From: Campylobacter sp. RM5004
Lineage (GTDB): Bacteria; Campylobacterota; Campylobacteria; Campylobacterales; Campylobacteraceae
Direction of reading: 5' to 3'
Assembly: GCF_022369455.1 (NCBI RefSeq)
Contig: NZ_CP059599.1
Location: 1,640,409 to 1,704,408, forward strand
DNA length: 64,000 bases
Shown: one piece after another, positions 18,314 through 29,333 of the stretch
How positions within the stretch are numbered: position 1 is the stretch's first letter
Layout of the letters: every line of letters begins with the position of its first letter
Notes under the pieces: generated by a model
The model's database searches: none
Seen by the model: the letters and a program-made list of their open reading frames with translations, nothing else
What the model was told of the DNA's origin: nothing
Program-made: the position numbers and the translations under genes

Positions 18314-19614
18314 TTTAAACCTCTTAATTTATAGGTCAAATCTCCTGCATTAAATCCAACAATTACGCCATTTTCTAATATTTCTTCGCCATCATTTGAA
18401 ATGATTTTTATCTTATCATCAAATCTTTTTATATCTAAAATTAATTTTGCATTAGGAAAATGCTCGGCTAAATCAATCTTAATTTCATTCTCACTAGCAC
18501 TATAAACAGGCATTATAAATAGCTTTGAAAATCCTTCAAAACAAGTTTTAAAACCTTCTAAATTATCAAGCAATCTTGTGTATTTATGTGGTTGCCAAAT
18601 AGCAATACTATCTTTAATTCCAAGTGCTTTTGCGTATGCAAATATGCCCTTTTTTGTTTCTTTTATTTCTGTTGGATGATGTGCATAATCATCAATAATT
18701 GCTCTAGTATTATTAGCAAATAAAACATCAAAACGCTTTTTAATACCTTTAAAATCTTTTAGATTTTGCTTAATTTCGCTAAGGCTAAGCCCAACACATC
18801 TTGCAGCAAGAATTGCCAAAGCAGCATCAATTGCTATGCACTCACTATGACCTTGCACGCTAAAGCGACCAAAATCTCTTAAATCAAACGATATAAAAGG
18901 CAAATAATCCTTAACACTAAACTCAAGATTAGTAATATCTTCGCTAGGAATTAATCTTTCGCAATCAATATCAACTTTAGCTAAAAATTCATCTTCAGCA
19001 TTAATAACGCGGATTTTACTTTGTTTTAAAAAGTCTTCATAAGCTTTATAAAAAGCGTTTAAATCGTGGTTATAATGCTCCAAATGCTCAGGCTCAGCAT
19101 TCGTTACTATGCTAAGATATGGATTTATATTTAAAAACGAACTATCACTCTCATCAGCTTCAAAAACTAAACTTTCACTTTTTTTATACATCATATTTTT
19201 GCCAGCTCTTTTATCTACTGCACCGATAATAAATGAGCTTTGCAAAATATTTGCTAGGATACTACTCGTAGTGCTTTTGCCGTGTGCTCCTGCTACTGCA
19301 AAAAGCATTTTATTATCTAAAATAAGTGGCAAAGCTTCTTTTCTTGATAATACTTTTATGCCTAATTCTTTAGCTTTTTTTATTTCAGGATTGTTTTCAC
19401 GAATAACAGCTGAATGAACTACTAAATCAATATCACTACTTAGATTTGAAGCACTATGACCTATAAAAACTGCTATGCCTTCAGCTCTTAGTTCTTTTAC
19501 TAATTCGCTCTCATATACATCACTTCCTAAAACACTAACTCCACGCTCATTTAAAAATCTAGCTAATGCACTAAGTCCAATCCCACCTATACCTATAAAA
19601 AATATTTTTTTCAT
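18310..19614 (-). CDS. murC: UDP-N-acetylmuramate-L-alanine ligase MurC
   Basis: MurC adds the first amino acid (L-Ala) to UDP-MurNAc in peptidoglycan synthesis. The 434-residue protein has the N-terminal GIGGIGLSAL motif, the P-loop GAHGKSTTSS (~110), EADESD in the central domain and the C-terminal DDYAHHPTEI. It is in the minus-strand operon guaB-xseB-nitrilase-like-ThiF-like-EamA-murC, 9 nt after the EamA gene. Confidence 0.97.
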   Translation of the reverse strand: MKKIFFIGIGGIGLSALARFLNERGVSVLGSDVYESELVKELRAEGIAVFIGHSASNLSSDIDLVVHSAVIRENNPEIKKAKELGIKVLSRKEALPLILDNKMLFAVAGAHGKSTTSSILANILQSSFIIGAVDKRAGKNMMYKKSESLVFEADESDSSFLNINPYLSIVTNAEPEHLEHYNHDLNAFYKAYEDFLKQSKIRVINAEDEFLAKVDIDCERLIPSEDITNLEFSVKDYLPFISFDLRDFGRFSVQGHSECIAIDAALAILAARCVGLSLSEIKQNLKDFKGIKKRFDVLFANNTRAIIDDYAHHPTEIKETKKGIFAYAKALGIKDSIAIWQPHKYTRLLDNLEGFKTCFEGFSKLFIMPVYSASENEIKIDLAEHFPNAKLILDIKRFDDKIKIISNDGEEILENGVIVGFNAGDLTYKLRGLK

Positions 19615-19623
19615 TTGTATCCT

Positions 19624-20463
19624 TTAAGAAAATGCTAGAGCTATTAAAATAAGCCCTGCTCCTAATAATTGTAATATTGTAAATGTTTCTCCAAAAAAAC
19701 TTCCTAAAATCCCTGCACTTATTGGCTCAAGTAATAAAATCAAAGCAACCTTGCTAGGATGCAAGTGTTTTTGTGCGTAATTTTGTGCAAAAAAACAAAA
19801 TATTGTAAATACTAAAGCCGATATTAAAATAAGCATTAAAACCTTAGAATTTGAAATAGGAATTATGCTTAAATTAGCAAAGGAAAGAGCAGAAATTAAA
19901 TAAATTATAGTGCTACCTAAAAACTGAAAAAATATAAAAGTATTTAAATCATTTGATTTTAAAAATTTATCATTTAAAGCAACCAAAAGTGCGAAGAAAA
20001 ACGCACAAATTATCGCTAAATATTCGCCTTTTCCAAAATTATTAAAATTTGCATCGCTAAATAAAAACATTCCAAAACAAGCAAGTAATGCTAAGAAAAA
20101 TATTTTAAAACTAAGCCTTGCTTTGCTTATAAAAAAGCACAAAAATGGAGCGATAATTCCTTCTAATCCTGTTAAAAACGCAACATTAGAACTTTGAGTA
20201 TGAGTAAGCGCTATTGTTTGAAAAATAAAGGCTAATGCCATACAAAAGCCTGTTATTAAGCCATAAAAATATGTTTTTTTGTAATGAATTAATATATCTT
20301 TTCTTGCAATCACAAAAAACACTAAAGACGCTATTAAAAACCTATAAAATAATAATTCATAGCTATTTATGTATTTTAAAACCCATTGAGTAGGCAAAAA
20401 TGATGCACCCCAAATAAATACCGCAAATATTAATAAAAAAAACGATTTTTCTTGATGGCTCAT
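19624..20463 (-). CDS. EamA/DMT-family transporter
   Basis: A 279-residue protein with about ten membrane segments in two EamA halves (FLPTQWVLKYI near the start; LLLEPISAGILGSFFGE near the end). It is a drug/metabolite exporter-type permease of unknown substrate. It overlaps the ThiF-like gene by 4 nt. A copy of the dispersed motif (19847-19864) lies within it, encoding PISNS. Confidence 0.85.
   Translation of the reverse strand: MSHQEKSFFLLIFAVFIWGASFLPTQWVLKYINSYELLFYRFLIASLVFFVIARKDILIHYKKTYFYGLITGFCMALAFIFQTIALTHTQSSNVAFLTGLEGIIAPFLCFFISKARLSFKIFFLALLACFGMFLFSDANFNNFGKGEYLAIICAFFFALLVALNDKFLKSNDLNTFIFFQFLGSTIIYLISALSFANLSIIPISNSKVLMLILISALVFTIFCFFAQNYAQKHLHPSKVALILLLEPISAGILGSFFGETFTILQLLGAGLILIALAFS
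19847..19864. repeat. dispersed motif copy inside a coding region
   Basis: An exact GAATTTGAAATAGGAATT lies inside the EamA-family gene, in a loop-like segment between membrane helices (IPISNS on the minus strand). It is a complete 18/18 arm in coding sequence, so it cannot be a terminator. Confidence 0.85.
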
Positions 20464-21113
20464 AAATTAAACTTACTAAGATTTAAAATATCTTTTGAGA
20501 AATCAAAATAATATAAATAATCAACTTTTATATCAAAACCAGCTAAATATTTTAAGGCTAAAATACTAGCATACGAAGCACTAAACATAACAAAAGGAGT
20601 TGCTTGTGGCTTAATTCTTTTGATTTCTTTATTAAATGCTATTTTTTTATTTTTTACTATACTAGCACTTACGAAAAACTCTTCAACACTAGCAAAAATC
20701 CAAGGAATATTATTAGCTTTAGCAAAATTATCAATTTCACTTCTTACTGATAAATTATCAGTCGCATCCATAATCAAATCTGCCTTAGGATTTGTAGCAA
20801 AAAACTCTGCTGCGCTCATTTTATAAGTTTTAATATCACAAAATGAACGCTCTTTTAGCTTAGTAAAGCAATCAACCTTTGCTCTTCCTTCATCGCTAAA
20901 ATTAAACATAATTTGTCTTTGAATATTACTTAAGCTAACAATGTCAAAATCAACTATACTAATACTCTTAATCCCACTACTAGCAAGAGCATAAGCTATG
21001 CTTGAGCCAAGCCCACCTGCTCCAATTATTATTATTTCTTTATTTTCTAAATTATTTTGCTTATCTTTTAATAATAAAGCTTGCCTTTCATAAAAGGCGT
21101 TTGTTGATTTCAT
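20460..21113 (-). CDS. ThiF/MoeB-like E1 enzyme
   Basis: A 217-residue protein with the nucleotide-binding motif IIGAGGLGSS (~29-38), the acidic turn VDFDIVSLSN(L)QRQ and DATDN (~117-121). It would adenylate the C-terminus of a sulfur-carrier protein (ThiS- or MoaD-like). It lacks CxxC zinc motifs and is shorter than MoeB (~250 aa). No small carrier protein is encoded nearby, so the partner is unclear. It overlaps its neighbours on both sides. Confidence 0.78.
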   Translation of the reverse strand: MKSTNAFYERQALLLKDKQNNLENKEIIIIGAGGLGSSIAYALASSGIKSISIVDFDIVSLSNIQRQIMFNFSDEGRAKVDCFTKLKERSFCDIKTYKMSAAEFFATNPKADLIMDATDNLSVRSEIDNFAKANNIPWIFASVEEFFVSASIVKNKKIAFNKEIKRIKPQATPFVMFSASYASILALKYLAGFDIKVDYLYYFDFSKDILNLSKFNL

Positions 21114-21872
21114 TTCTTACTTCCTTAAATTTCCAAAACTTAGCCGCATCATTTGGTTTAACAATATCAGAAATTAAAACTTCTTCAGCATTGCTAAGCT
21201 CTTGAATAATATCGCCATAAGCATTGCATAAAAAGCTATTGCCATAGAAATTCCACTCAAGCTCATTTACTTCGCTCACACCTATACGATTAATTCTTAA
21301 AATATTGATATTATTTAAAAAAGCTCTCATTTTTATAAGCTCACACCATCTTGCATTTGAATTATAAGTATTTGCAGTAGGAATGATTAATAAATCTAAT
21401 TCATTTGCCTTTTTAAAAAACTCATCAAAATGTATTTCAAAACCAAATAAAACACCTATTTTAAAATTATCGCATTTAAAGGTTTGTAGTTTGATTTTAT
21501 CTTTTTTATTTTTAAAATATTCTTCTTCATTCCAATGTGAATATGGCATAAATACTTGCTGATTTATATATTTTATCTTGCCATTATTTGCTACTACGCA
21601 AGTTTTTATCGGCTCGTTTTTTTCAATCAAAACAATGGGTGCAACGATACATAAATTATATTTAGCACTATATTCTTTTAAGGCTTGTAATTTTACTTTG
21701 CTTTGTTCTTTTATTAAATCTATTGGCATTACTTTTAATTCTGTAAAAAAATTATTTAAAACATATTCGCCAAGAGCAACAAGCCTTACATTTTTTTGCT
21801 CACAAATCCTTAAATAATAATCAAGCCTAGCATTGCTTAAAGCTTGAGTGCTAAGCTGAAGAGCTGCGATTT

Positions 21873-21876
<4 letters not shown>
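21088..21876 (-). CDS. nitrilase-superfamily protein lacking catalytic Cys (probable pseudoenzyme)
   Basis: A 262-residue carbon-nitrogen hydrolase fold protein. The catalytic Glu region (ALGEYV, ~34-39) is present. At the nucleophile motif (GxxICYDxxFPE) the sequence reads GVLFGFEIHFDE, with Gly for Cys, and the Lys motif (YxKxHL) reads YINQQV, with Asn for Lys. Two of three catalytic residues therefore seem missing by eye. I recall a nitrilase-family gene in this position (Cj1056c) in C. jejuni. It overlaps xseB by 4 nt and the ThiF-like gene by 26 nt. Confidence 0.8.
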
Positions 21877-23569
<1,693 letters not shown>

Positions 23570-23578
23570 TTATTATAA

Positions 23579-23601
23579 GGGCTTTTTATTAATTAAAGCC
23601 C
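23579..23601. terminator. hairpin at the end of the fadL-fadD-AAA operon
   Basis: GGGCTTT (23579-23585) pairs with AAAGCCC (23595-23601) across the stop codon of the AAA gene. The U-run is weak on the minus strand, so read-through into guaB is possible. Confidence 0.4.
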
Positions 23602-25253
23602 ATTTTTATTTCTTTAGAAAAATCGTTGTTTAATTCTTTTTGAATGCTATCTTTAAAATCGTCTAATCTAAAAATTCCATCGCTTTGAGCGACTTTTATT
23701 GCTGTATTTTTTACTATCATTTTAATTTGAGCGCCACTTAATTCATAAGTTTTTAAATCATCAATCTTAAATCCTGATTCAAATTCCGCATTTTTTGGCA
23801 AATGTAATTTCCATATTTTTTCACGCTCTAATTCATTCGGATTAGAAAACTTGATTTTATATTCAAATCTTCTTGAAAATGCAGGGTCTAAACTATCTAA
23901 AAAGTTAGTTGTAGCAATTAAAATACCATCAAATTTTTCAAGCTGTTCTAAGAAAATATTTTGCATTTGATTATGCATTAATTCACTTCCGTGACTTGCA
24001 ACACTTCTTGTGCTTAAGAACTGATCTGCTTCATTTAATAATAAAATAGGCGGAGTTTTTACACTCTTACTAATCGCTTTATAATTATCAAAAATTGCAC
24101 GAACATTCTTTTCGCTTTCACCTACATATTTATCTAATACTTTAGAGCAATCAAGGGTTATTATTTCTCTTTTTAAAGTCTTTGCTAAATAACTAGCACT
24201 CATAGTCTTACCTGTGCCTGGAGGTCCATAAAAGATTATATTAGCTCTTAAAACATCATCTTTTACAATTCCCCAGTCTTTAAGTCTTTTTGCTACGCTT
24301 TTTGTAAGGCGTTTTTTAAGACTTGTAGCAAGATCGCTAACATCTTTACTTAATACTAAATCAATTTCTTGAACTTCTAAATATTCAAAAAAATTAAGCT
24401 CTTCAACAATGGCTTTTATATTTTCGCCTTTATGTGGGAAGAAATACTTAATAACATTATCGCTTATTATAAATCTATTATCGTTTCCTACATATTCAAC
24501 TAATTCATTGCTTAAAAGCTTTGAATCATCGCTTAATAACTCATAATTTCTAATCTTTTCTAATTGATAAGGATTTATTATGCTTAATAATTCTTCGTAA
24601 TGTAAAGGCTTTTTAGAACCTGTTAGCTCTTCTTTTAATAAAGCCATTATGATAAGTGTTTCTTCTGCGCTTAAATCATAATCCTTCATTAATTCATTAA
24701 AAGGATTATGAAATTTAGGGCTGTTTTTAAGTCTTGTATTGATTAAATCAAGTCTTAAATCAGATGTTAAAAACTCTAGCTTAATCCTTGCATCAATCAT
24801 ATCAAAACAATCATTTAAATAAACGCTTAAATCAGTATAAGGTTTATGCTTATATTCTTCTAATTCACTATCACTAATAACTCTTGCTCCATCAAATTCA
24901 TTAGCAAGATTAAAAAACACATGAGCATATCTTGTAAGTGCTATTGATTGAAATAAAATAAGCCCAGCGTTATCTTTATAATTAAATTGTTTTCCACTTG
25001 CTTCTTGAATAAACTTTTTTTCATAAAGCTCTATAAAAAATGGTAAATACGAAACCATTTGTGCAGTTGTGTGAGCATTGAAAGCATCTTCTACTATGCT
25101 ATGAAATTTAATCCCAAAGCGTGATTTTATAGTTTTATTTAGCATTGTTCTTAAAATAACGCAAGACTCTTTAGCTAAACCTTGATTTAATAATTTTAAA
25201 TATAAAAAACTTTCTTCGTAATTATCGCTTAAAAACTCTTTAATTTTTTCCAA
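23589..25253 (-). CDS. AAA-family ATPase (Cj0377-like)
   Basis: A 554-residue protein. The N-terminal ~300 residues are helical, with no motif I recognise. One C-terminal AAA module has Walker A YGPPGTGKT, an arginine-finger region (DPAFSRRFEY) and a C-terminal lid. Walker B reads ILLLNEAD, with Asn in place of the usual first Asp, which I believe is common in this subfamily. It overlaps the fadD start region by 14 nt. The role is unknown; remodelling of a membrane or protein complex is a general inference. Confidence 0.82.
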   Translation of the reverse strand: MEKIKEFLSDNYEESFLYLKLLNQGLAKESCVILRTMLNKTIKSRFGIKFHSIVEDAFNAHTTAQMVSYLPFFIELYEKKFIQEASGKQFNYKDNAGLILFQSIALTRYAHVFFNLANEFDGARVISDSELEEYKHKPYTDLSVYLNDCFDMIDARIKLEFLTSDLRLDLINTRLKNSPKFHNPFNELMKDYDLSAEETLIIMALLKEELTGSKKPLHYEELLSIINPYQLEKIRNYELLSDDSKLLSNELVEYVGNDNRFIISDNVIKYFFPHKGENIKAIVEELNFFEYLEVQEIDLVLSKDVSDLATSLKKRLTKSVAKRLKDWGIVKDDVLRANIIFYGPPGTGKTMSASYLAKTLKREIITLDCSKVLDKYVGESEKNVRAIFDNYKAISKSVKTPPILLLNEADQFLSTRSVASHGSELMHNQMQNIFLEQLEKFDGILIATTNFLDSLDPAFSRRFEYKIKFSNPNELEREKIWKLHLPKNAEFESGFKIDDLKTYELSGAQIKMIVKNTAIKVAQSDGIFRLDDFKDSIQKELNNDFSKEIKMGFN

Positions 25254-26757
25254 TTTCTAACTCTTTTTTTAATTCTTTTTTTAAAACTTTTCCCGCAGCA
25301 TTTTTTGGTAATTCACATTTAAAAATTATAGCTTTAGGAACTTTGTAATTTGCTAAATGTTTCTTAAGATGCCTTTGGATTTCTTGTGCGTTTAGTGTAA
25401 CACCTTCTTTTAAACAAACATAAGCTACAACGCTCTCATCAAGTTCATTATCTTTTACGCCAATTACAGCACAAGAATCAACTTCGTTAAGTTGCATAAT
25501 AACATCTTCAATTTCTCTTGGATAAATATTAATTCCTTTTGAAATAATAATATCCTTTTTTCTATCTACAATATAAATAAAGCCATCTTCATCAAGTCTA
25601 GCAATATCGCCAGTCTTAAGCCATTCGCCTTCTATTACTTCGCTTGTAAGCTCAGGTTTATTGTAATAGCCTTGCATTACACAATCACCCTTTACTATTA
25701 ATTCTCCTATTTCTCCGATAGGTAATTCTTTTAGTTCATCATCTACGATTTTTACTTCATATCCATGTAAAGGCAAACCTACTGAATTAGCCTTTTGCTT
25801 TTCTAAGCGATTTACTGCAACAATAGGCGAACACTCGCTTAAGCCATATCCTTCTAATACTGCTGTTCTTTTAAATTTTTCTTTATAAGCTTTAAGAGTG
25901 CCTTCGCTTAAAGCACTTGAGCCTGATACTATTATTCTAATTTTGTGAAACCACATAAAATACCAAGGAAGCTTAGCTTTAAGCAAGGCATTTAAAATAA
26001 CAGGAACTGAAAATAATATCGTAACTCTTTTTAAAAGTATTTGCTTAACCACATTAGAAAATGGTAAAACAGAGCGTTCAATCACAAGCGAACAGCCTGA
26101 AAGTAAAGGTAATAAACAAACTGCTGTTAAAGTAAAACTATGAAACATAGGTAAGTATGCAATAGCTCTATCACTTGATTTAATCTTAAAATCATGTTGA
26201 GCTGATGTTATATTTGATAAAATATTTTTATAGCTTAATAATACGCCTTTAGGAAGTCCTGTTGTTCCTGATGTATAAATTATATGAACGCTATCGCTTA
26301 GTTTTGCATCGCATTTAAAATTATAAACCGGTGCATAATCTAAATAAGCAGCTAAATATCCATCTTTTAAGCTATTATCAAATGAGTGAAAAAGCGTAAT
26401 ATCACCAAATTCACTAACAAGCTCAGCAGCTTCTTTAATATCTCTTGAAACTATTAATAATTTTGCGTCGCAGTCTTTTATAATATAGCTGTATTCTTCT
26501 TTTTTAAGCATAGTATTAATAGGAACTGCGACAGCCTTTAAGGCAGTTATTGCAAAATATAAAATCATAAATTCTTTGCAATTACTCATAATAAAAGCTA
26601 CATTATCGCCGCTTTTAACTCCGTGATTTTGCAAAAATGCTATCATTTTATCAACATGATTTTTTAACTCTTTAAAGCTTATTTTACCATTGTTATCAAA
26701 TATAGCAATTCTGCTTAATTTTGAGTAATTTTCCAAATATTCATAATAATTTTGCAT
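25240..26757 (-). CDS. fadD: long-chain fatty-acid-CoA ligase (FadD-like)
   Basis: A 505-residue acyl-adenylate-forming enzyme with P-loop IIYTSGTTGLPKG (~170), the GYGLSE motif (~300), the TGD motif and the C-terminal Lys (PKNAAGKVLKKEL). It activates fatty acids to acyl-CoA or possibly acyl-ACP. It follows a FadL-type porin by 13 nt, which points to exogenous fatty acids as substrate. No beta-oxidation genes are near, so salvage into lipids is more likely than catabolism. Confidence 0.88.
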   Translation of the reverse strand: MQNYYEYLENYSKLSRIAIFDNNGKISFKELKNHVDKMIAFLQNHGVKSGDNVAFIMSNCKEFMILYFAITALKAVAVPINTMLKKEEYSYIIKDCDAKLLIVSRDIKEAAELVSEFGDITLFHSFDNSLKDGYLAAYLDYAPVYNFKCDAKLSDSVHIIYTSGTTGLPKGVLLSYKNILSNITSAQHDFKIKSSDRAIAYLPMFHSFTLTAVCLLPLLSGCSLVIERSVLPFSNVVKQILLKRVTILFSVPVILNALLKAKLPWYFMWFHKIRIIVSGSSALSEGTLKAYKEKFKRTAVLEGYGLSECSPIVAVNRLEKQKANSVGLPLHGYEVKIVDDELKELPIGEIGELIVKGDCVMQGYYNKPELTSEVIEGEWLKTGDIARLDEDGFIYIVDRKKDIIISKGINIYPREIEDVIMQLNEVDSCAVIGVKDNELDESVVAYVCLKEGVTLNAQEIQRHLKKHLANYKVPKAIIFKCELPKNAAGKVLKKELKKELEIGKN

Positions 26758-26770
26758 TAACTTCCTTTAA

Positions 26771-28510
26771 TTAAAACTCGTAATTAACCCCAAAATTTAC
26801 AATCTGATTTGATTGATTTGAGAATTTTCCTTTTGTTTGGATTAGAATATTATCGGTTACATTATCTACTTTAACATCTGCATAATGCTGATAAGCTCCT
26901 GCTCCTGTTACTTTTAATTGTTTGTTTATTCTATATTCAAAACCTAAAGAATAATTATACATTCTACTATCTTTTGCTAAAAAAGATATTTTTTCGCGTC
27001 TTACTGGGCTATCTTCTGTTGAAAAGCCTAGCATAAGTGATAAATCTTTATCATAGTTATATCTATAACCAAAACTTAATAATGTAGTATCTTTCCAACC
27101 ATTTTCTAAACTAGCTTGTAGAACTGATGAGAAAAAATATTCTTGCATTTGCTGGGTATCTCTATCGCTTAATTGATTTTGCGCTTTTAGCATTGTAATA
27201 GCTTGAGCAACAACTTTTTGCAATTCATCAAAAGATGAACAATTAGATGCTTGAGGTAATGCTTGTCCAGTAGCAGGATTAACACCAGCACACATTCCAC
27301 CAACGGTTCCAGCTAATAATTCTAAACTTTTAGGCATTTGTGGGGTAGCAATTTTTAAATCTGTACTTTTTGATTTGCTCCAAAATGTTCTTCCCATGTT
27401 AAACATAAACTCGTGCTTGCCATATTCATAAGCAATACCAAAGTTTGCATTAGCAGGATATAAAAAATTTGCACTTGCGTAGCCATTATATCCAACAACT
27501 TTATCAAAATTTCCATTATCCATGTCATATTTTAAACTACCTAAACCAGTAGCCATTCCCAACAACTCTTGAAATTTCGGATTATTCAAAAGCGCAGGAT
27601 TGTTTTTGATGGCAAAATCAAACTTTGGCATTATACTTGCAATACTATCCCCATTAGATTGTGGTGCATACATAATTGCACTAGCAAAATCATACATAGC
27701 AAACTTGGTCATTTTAAAATCCATATTGCCTTTAAATTCGTTTTTGTATGAAGAATTATAAAGTAAAGAAAATCTTAATTTTTCATCAAAATACTTAGGT
27801 GCGTAAGTTAAAGATAACTTATAACCAAATTTATACCCATTATCTGTCTTTACATTACCACTATAAACCCATGATTTGTGTCTTTCAACTAGATTACCAT
27901 CTTTATCTGTATAAGTCCAAATCGGATAATCATTCTTATACGTATATCTAGGATTCATAGCGTTATCTTTCATTAGGCTAAATTTAAGCCTTGTATGATT
28001 TGCTGTAATGCTTGCACCTAAACTAAGTTCGCTAGTTGGCTTAAACGCATACGATAAAGCCAAAGTTCCACCACGAATATCCATAGTATCGGTTAATGCT
28101 TTTGCATAATCACTATTCCAACCATAAACGCCTGCAAAATCTGTATAACCTGCAAATCCAACGAAATGTTGTTCGTTAATAGGATAAACAAATGCTAATG
28201 TAGGCAAGAAAAATGTGAATTCTTTTCCATGTGCATCGCTTGCATTATAATAAGGTTCGCCACCAACCTCTGTTAAGTGGTTTTCAAATCTAGAACCTGT
28301 AACATTATAATAGTTAGCACTAAAATGCAATTGTGGATTTTGTCCTAAAAATCCCATATTTGCTGGGTTGATAAAAGCCGCATCGGCACTAAAACTCTTT
28401 GCTAAATTTGAGCTAGATAAAGCTATTCCGTCTGAACTTAGCGGAACAAGCTTATAATTTGATGCTAGTAAGCTACCACTAACAACAAATGATAAGAAAA
28501 TCTTATTCAT
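26771..28510 (-). CDS. fadL: FadL/TodX-family outer-membrane transporter
   Basis: A 579-residue outer-membrane barrel with a signal peptide (~1-16). The FadL N-terminal hatch pattern is present (SSSNLAKSFSADAAFINPANMGF, shown in part: residues ~33-55), and the last residue is Phe (NYEF). It is longer than E. coli FadL (~420 mature residues), with extra loops and two Cys (CAGVNPATG...NC) near residue 400. It is first in the fadL-fadD-AAA operon. Substrates of the family are long-chain fatty acids or other hydrophobics. Confidence 0.87.
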   Translation of the reverse strand: MNKIFLSFVVSGSLLASNYKLVPLSSDGIALSSSNLAKSFSADAAFINPANMGFLGQNPQLHFSANYYNVTGSRFENHLTEVGGEPYYNASDAHGKEFTFFLPTLAFVYPINEQHFVGFAGYTDFAGVYGWNSDYAKALTDTMDIRGGTLALSYAFKPTSELSLGASITANHTRLKFSLMKDNAMNPRYTYKNDYPIWTYTDKDGNLVERHKSWVYSGNVKTDNGYKFGYKLSLTYAPKYFDEKLRFSLLYNSSYKNEFKGNMDFKMTKFAMYDFASAIMYAPQSNGDSIASIMPKFDFAIKNNPALLNNPKFQELLGMATGLGSLKYDMDNGNFDKVVGYNGYASANFLYPANANFGIAYEYGKHEFMFNMGRTFWSKSKSTDLKIATPQMPKSLELLAGTVGGMCAGVNPATGQALPQASNCSSFDELQKVVAQAITMLKAQNQLSDRDTQQMQEYFFSSVLQASLENGWKDTTLLSFGYRYNYDKDLSLMLGFSTEDSPVRREKISFLAKDSRMYNYSLGFEYRINKQLKVTGAGAYQHYADVKVDNVTDNILIQTKGKFSNQSNQIVNFGVNYEF

Positions 28511-28651
28511 TTACTCAATTTTTCCTTAATTTTTTTAAATGGAAAGCTGATTATATATTTTTAATATTAATTTTTCTTTATAAAAGATAAAAATTACCTT
28601 ATTTAGTATTTGTATTAATTTTCTTTATTTGTAGAATAAACTTTAATTTAT

Positions 28652-28693
28652 AATTCCTATTTCAAATTCTTGTGGAATTTGAAATAGGAAATT
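28652..28693. repeat. dispersed motif, inverted pair
   Basis: Arms at 28652-28669 and 28675-28693 pair over about 16 bp around a 5-nt loop, just past the pcm stop. Probable terminator of the frr-nrdB-pcm side. The rest of the 187-bp gap to fadL is AT-rich and shows only the likely fadL promoter. Confidence 0.9.
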
Positions 28694-28697
28694 GATT

Positions 28698-29333
28698 TTA
28701 TTCAAGGCCACTTAGCATAGGAACAAAAGTGCAAGAATCAAGAACTATTTCTTCTATTCTGTCTTTATGTTTAATATATTTTGTAATGTATTGTTTGCTT
28801 GCATTACCAACAGGAGCTACTAATATCCCACCAACTTCAAGTTGAGAAAACAATACATCAGGCACTTTTTGAGTATATGCCGAAAGCAAAATTCTCTCAT
28901 AAGGTGCATAGTTTTTAAGCCCATTATTACCATCTGCGTGGCGAACATATACATTTGCTTTTATAGTATCAAGGTTTTTGATCGCTTTATTTGATAATTC
29001 TTTAATTCTTTCTAAAGAAAATACTCTTCTTATTAAATTAGATAAAAGTGCAGCTTGATAGCCACTACCACAGCCAATCTCAAGCACACTATCAGCCCCA
29101 ACAGGCTCAAGCGCCATAGTCATTTTAGCTACCGTAATAGGTGAGCTAATCCATTGATCAGAGCTTAGTGGCATAGCATGTAATTCATAAGCAAAATTAC
29201 TCATAGGCATAAAAATCTCTCTAGGAGTATTAGCAAATGCAAGTTTTACTTCTTTGCTAATATTTACTTCGCTAGCAATATTTTCGGCAAGTCTTGCACA
29301 CTTTTCTTGTTCGTAAATATCCTTAAAAATCAT
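28698..29333 (-). CDS. pcm: protein-L-isoaspartate O-methyltransferase
   Basis: Pcm repairs isoaspartyl residues in aged proteins using S-adenosylmethionine. The 211-residue protein has the substrate region (SSPITVAKM, ~65-73), SAM motif I (VLEIGCGSGYQAAL, ~85-98) and post-motif acidic residue (SLERI). It overlaps the ribonucleotide reductase gene by 11 nt and ends just before a motif-pair hairpin. Confidence 0.95.
   Translation of the reverse strand: MIFKDIYEQEKCARLAENIASEVNISKEVKLAFANTPREIFMPMSNFAYELHAMPLSSDQWISSPITVAKMTMALEPVGADSVLEIGCGSGYQAALLSNLIRRVFSLERIKELSNKAIKNLDTIKANVYVRHADGNNGLKNYAPYERILLSAYTQKVPDVLFSQLEVGGILVAPVGNASKQYITKYIKHKDRIEEIVLDSCTFVPMLSGLE

Noticed and set aside
25240-28510. 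FadL and FadD taken as evidence of fatty-acid beta-oxidation
   Set aside because: No acyl-CoA dehydrogenase, hydratase or thiolase genes are in the window, so only uptake and activation are supported.
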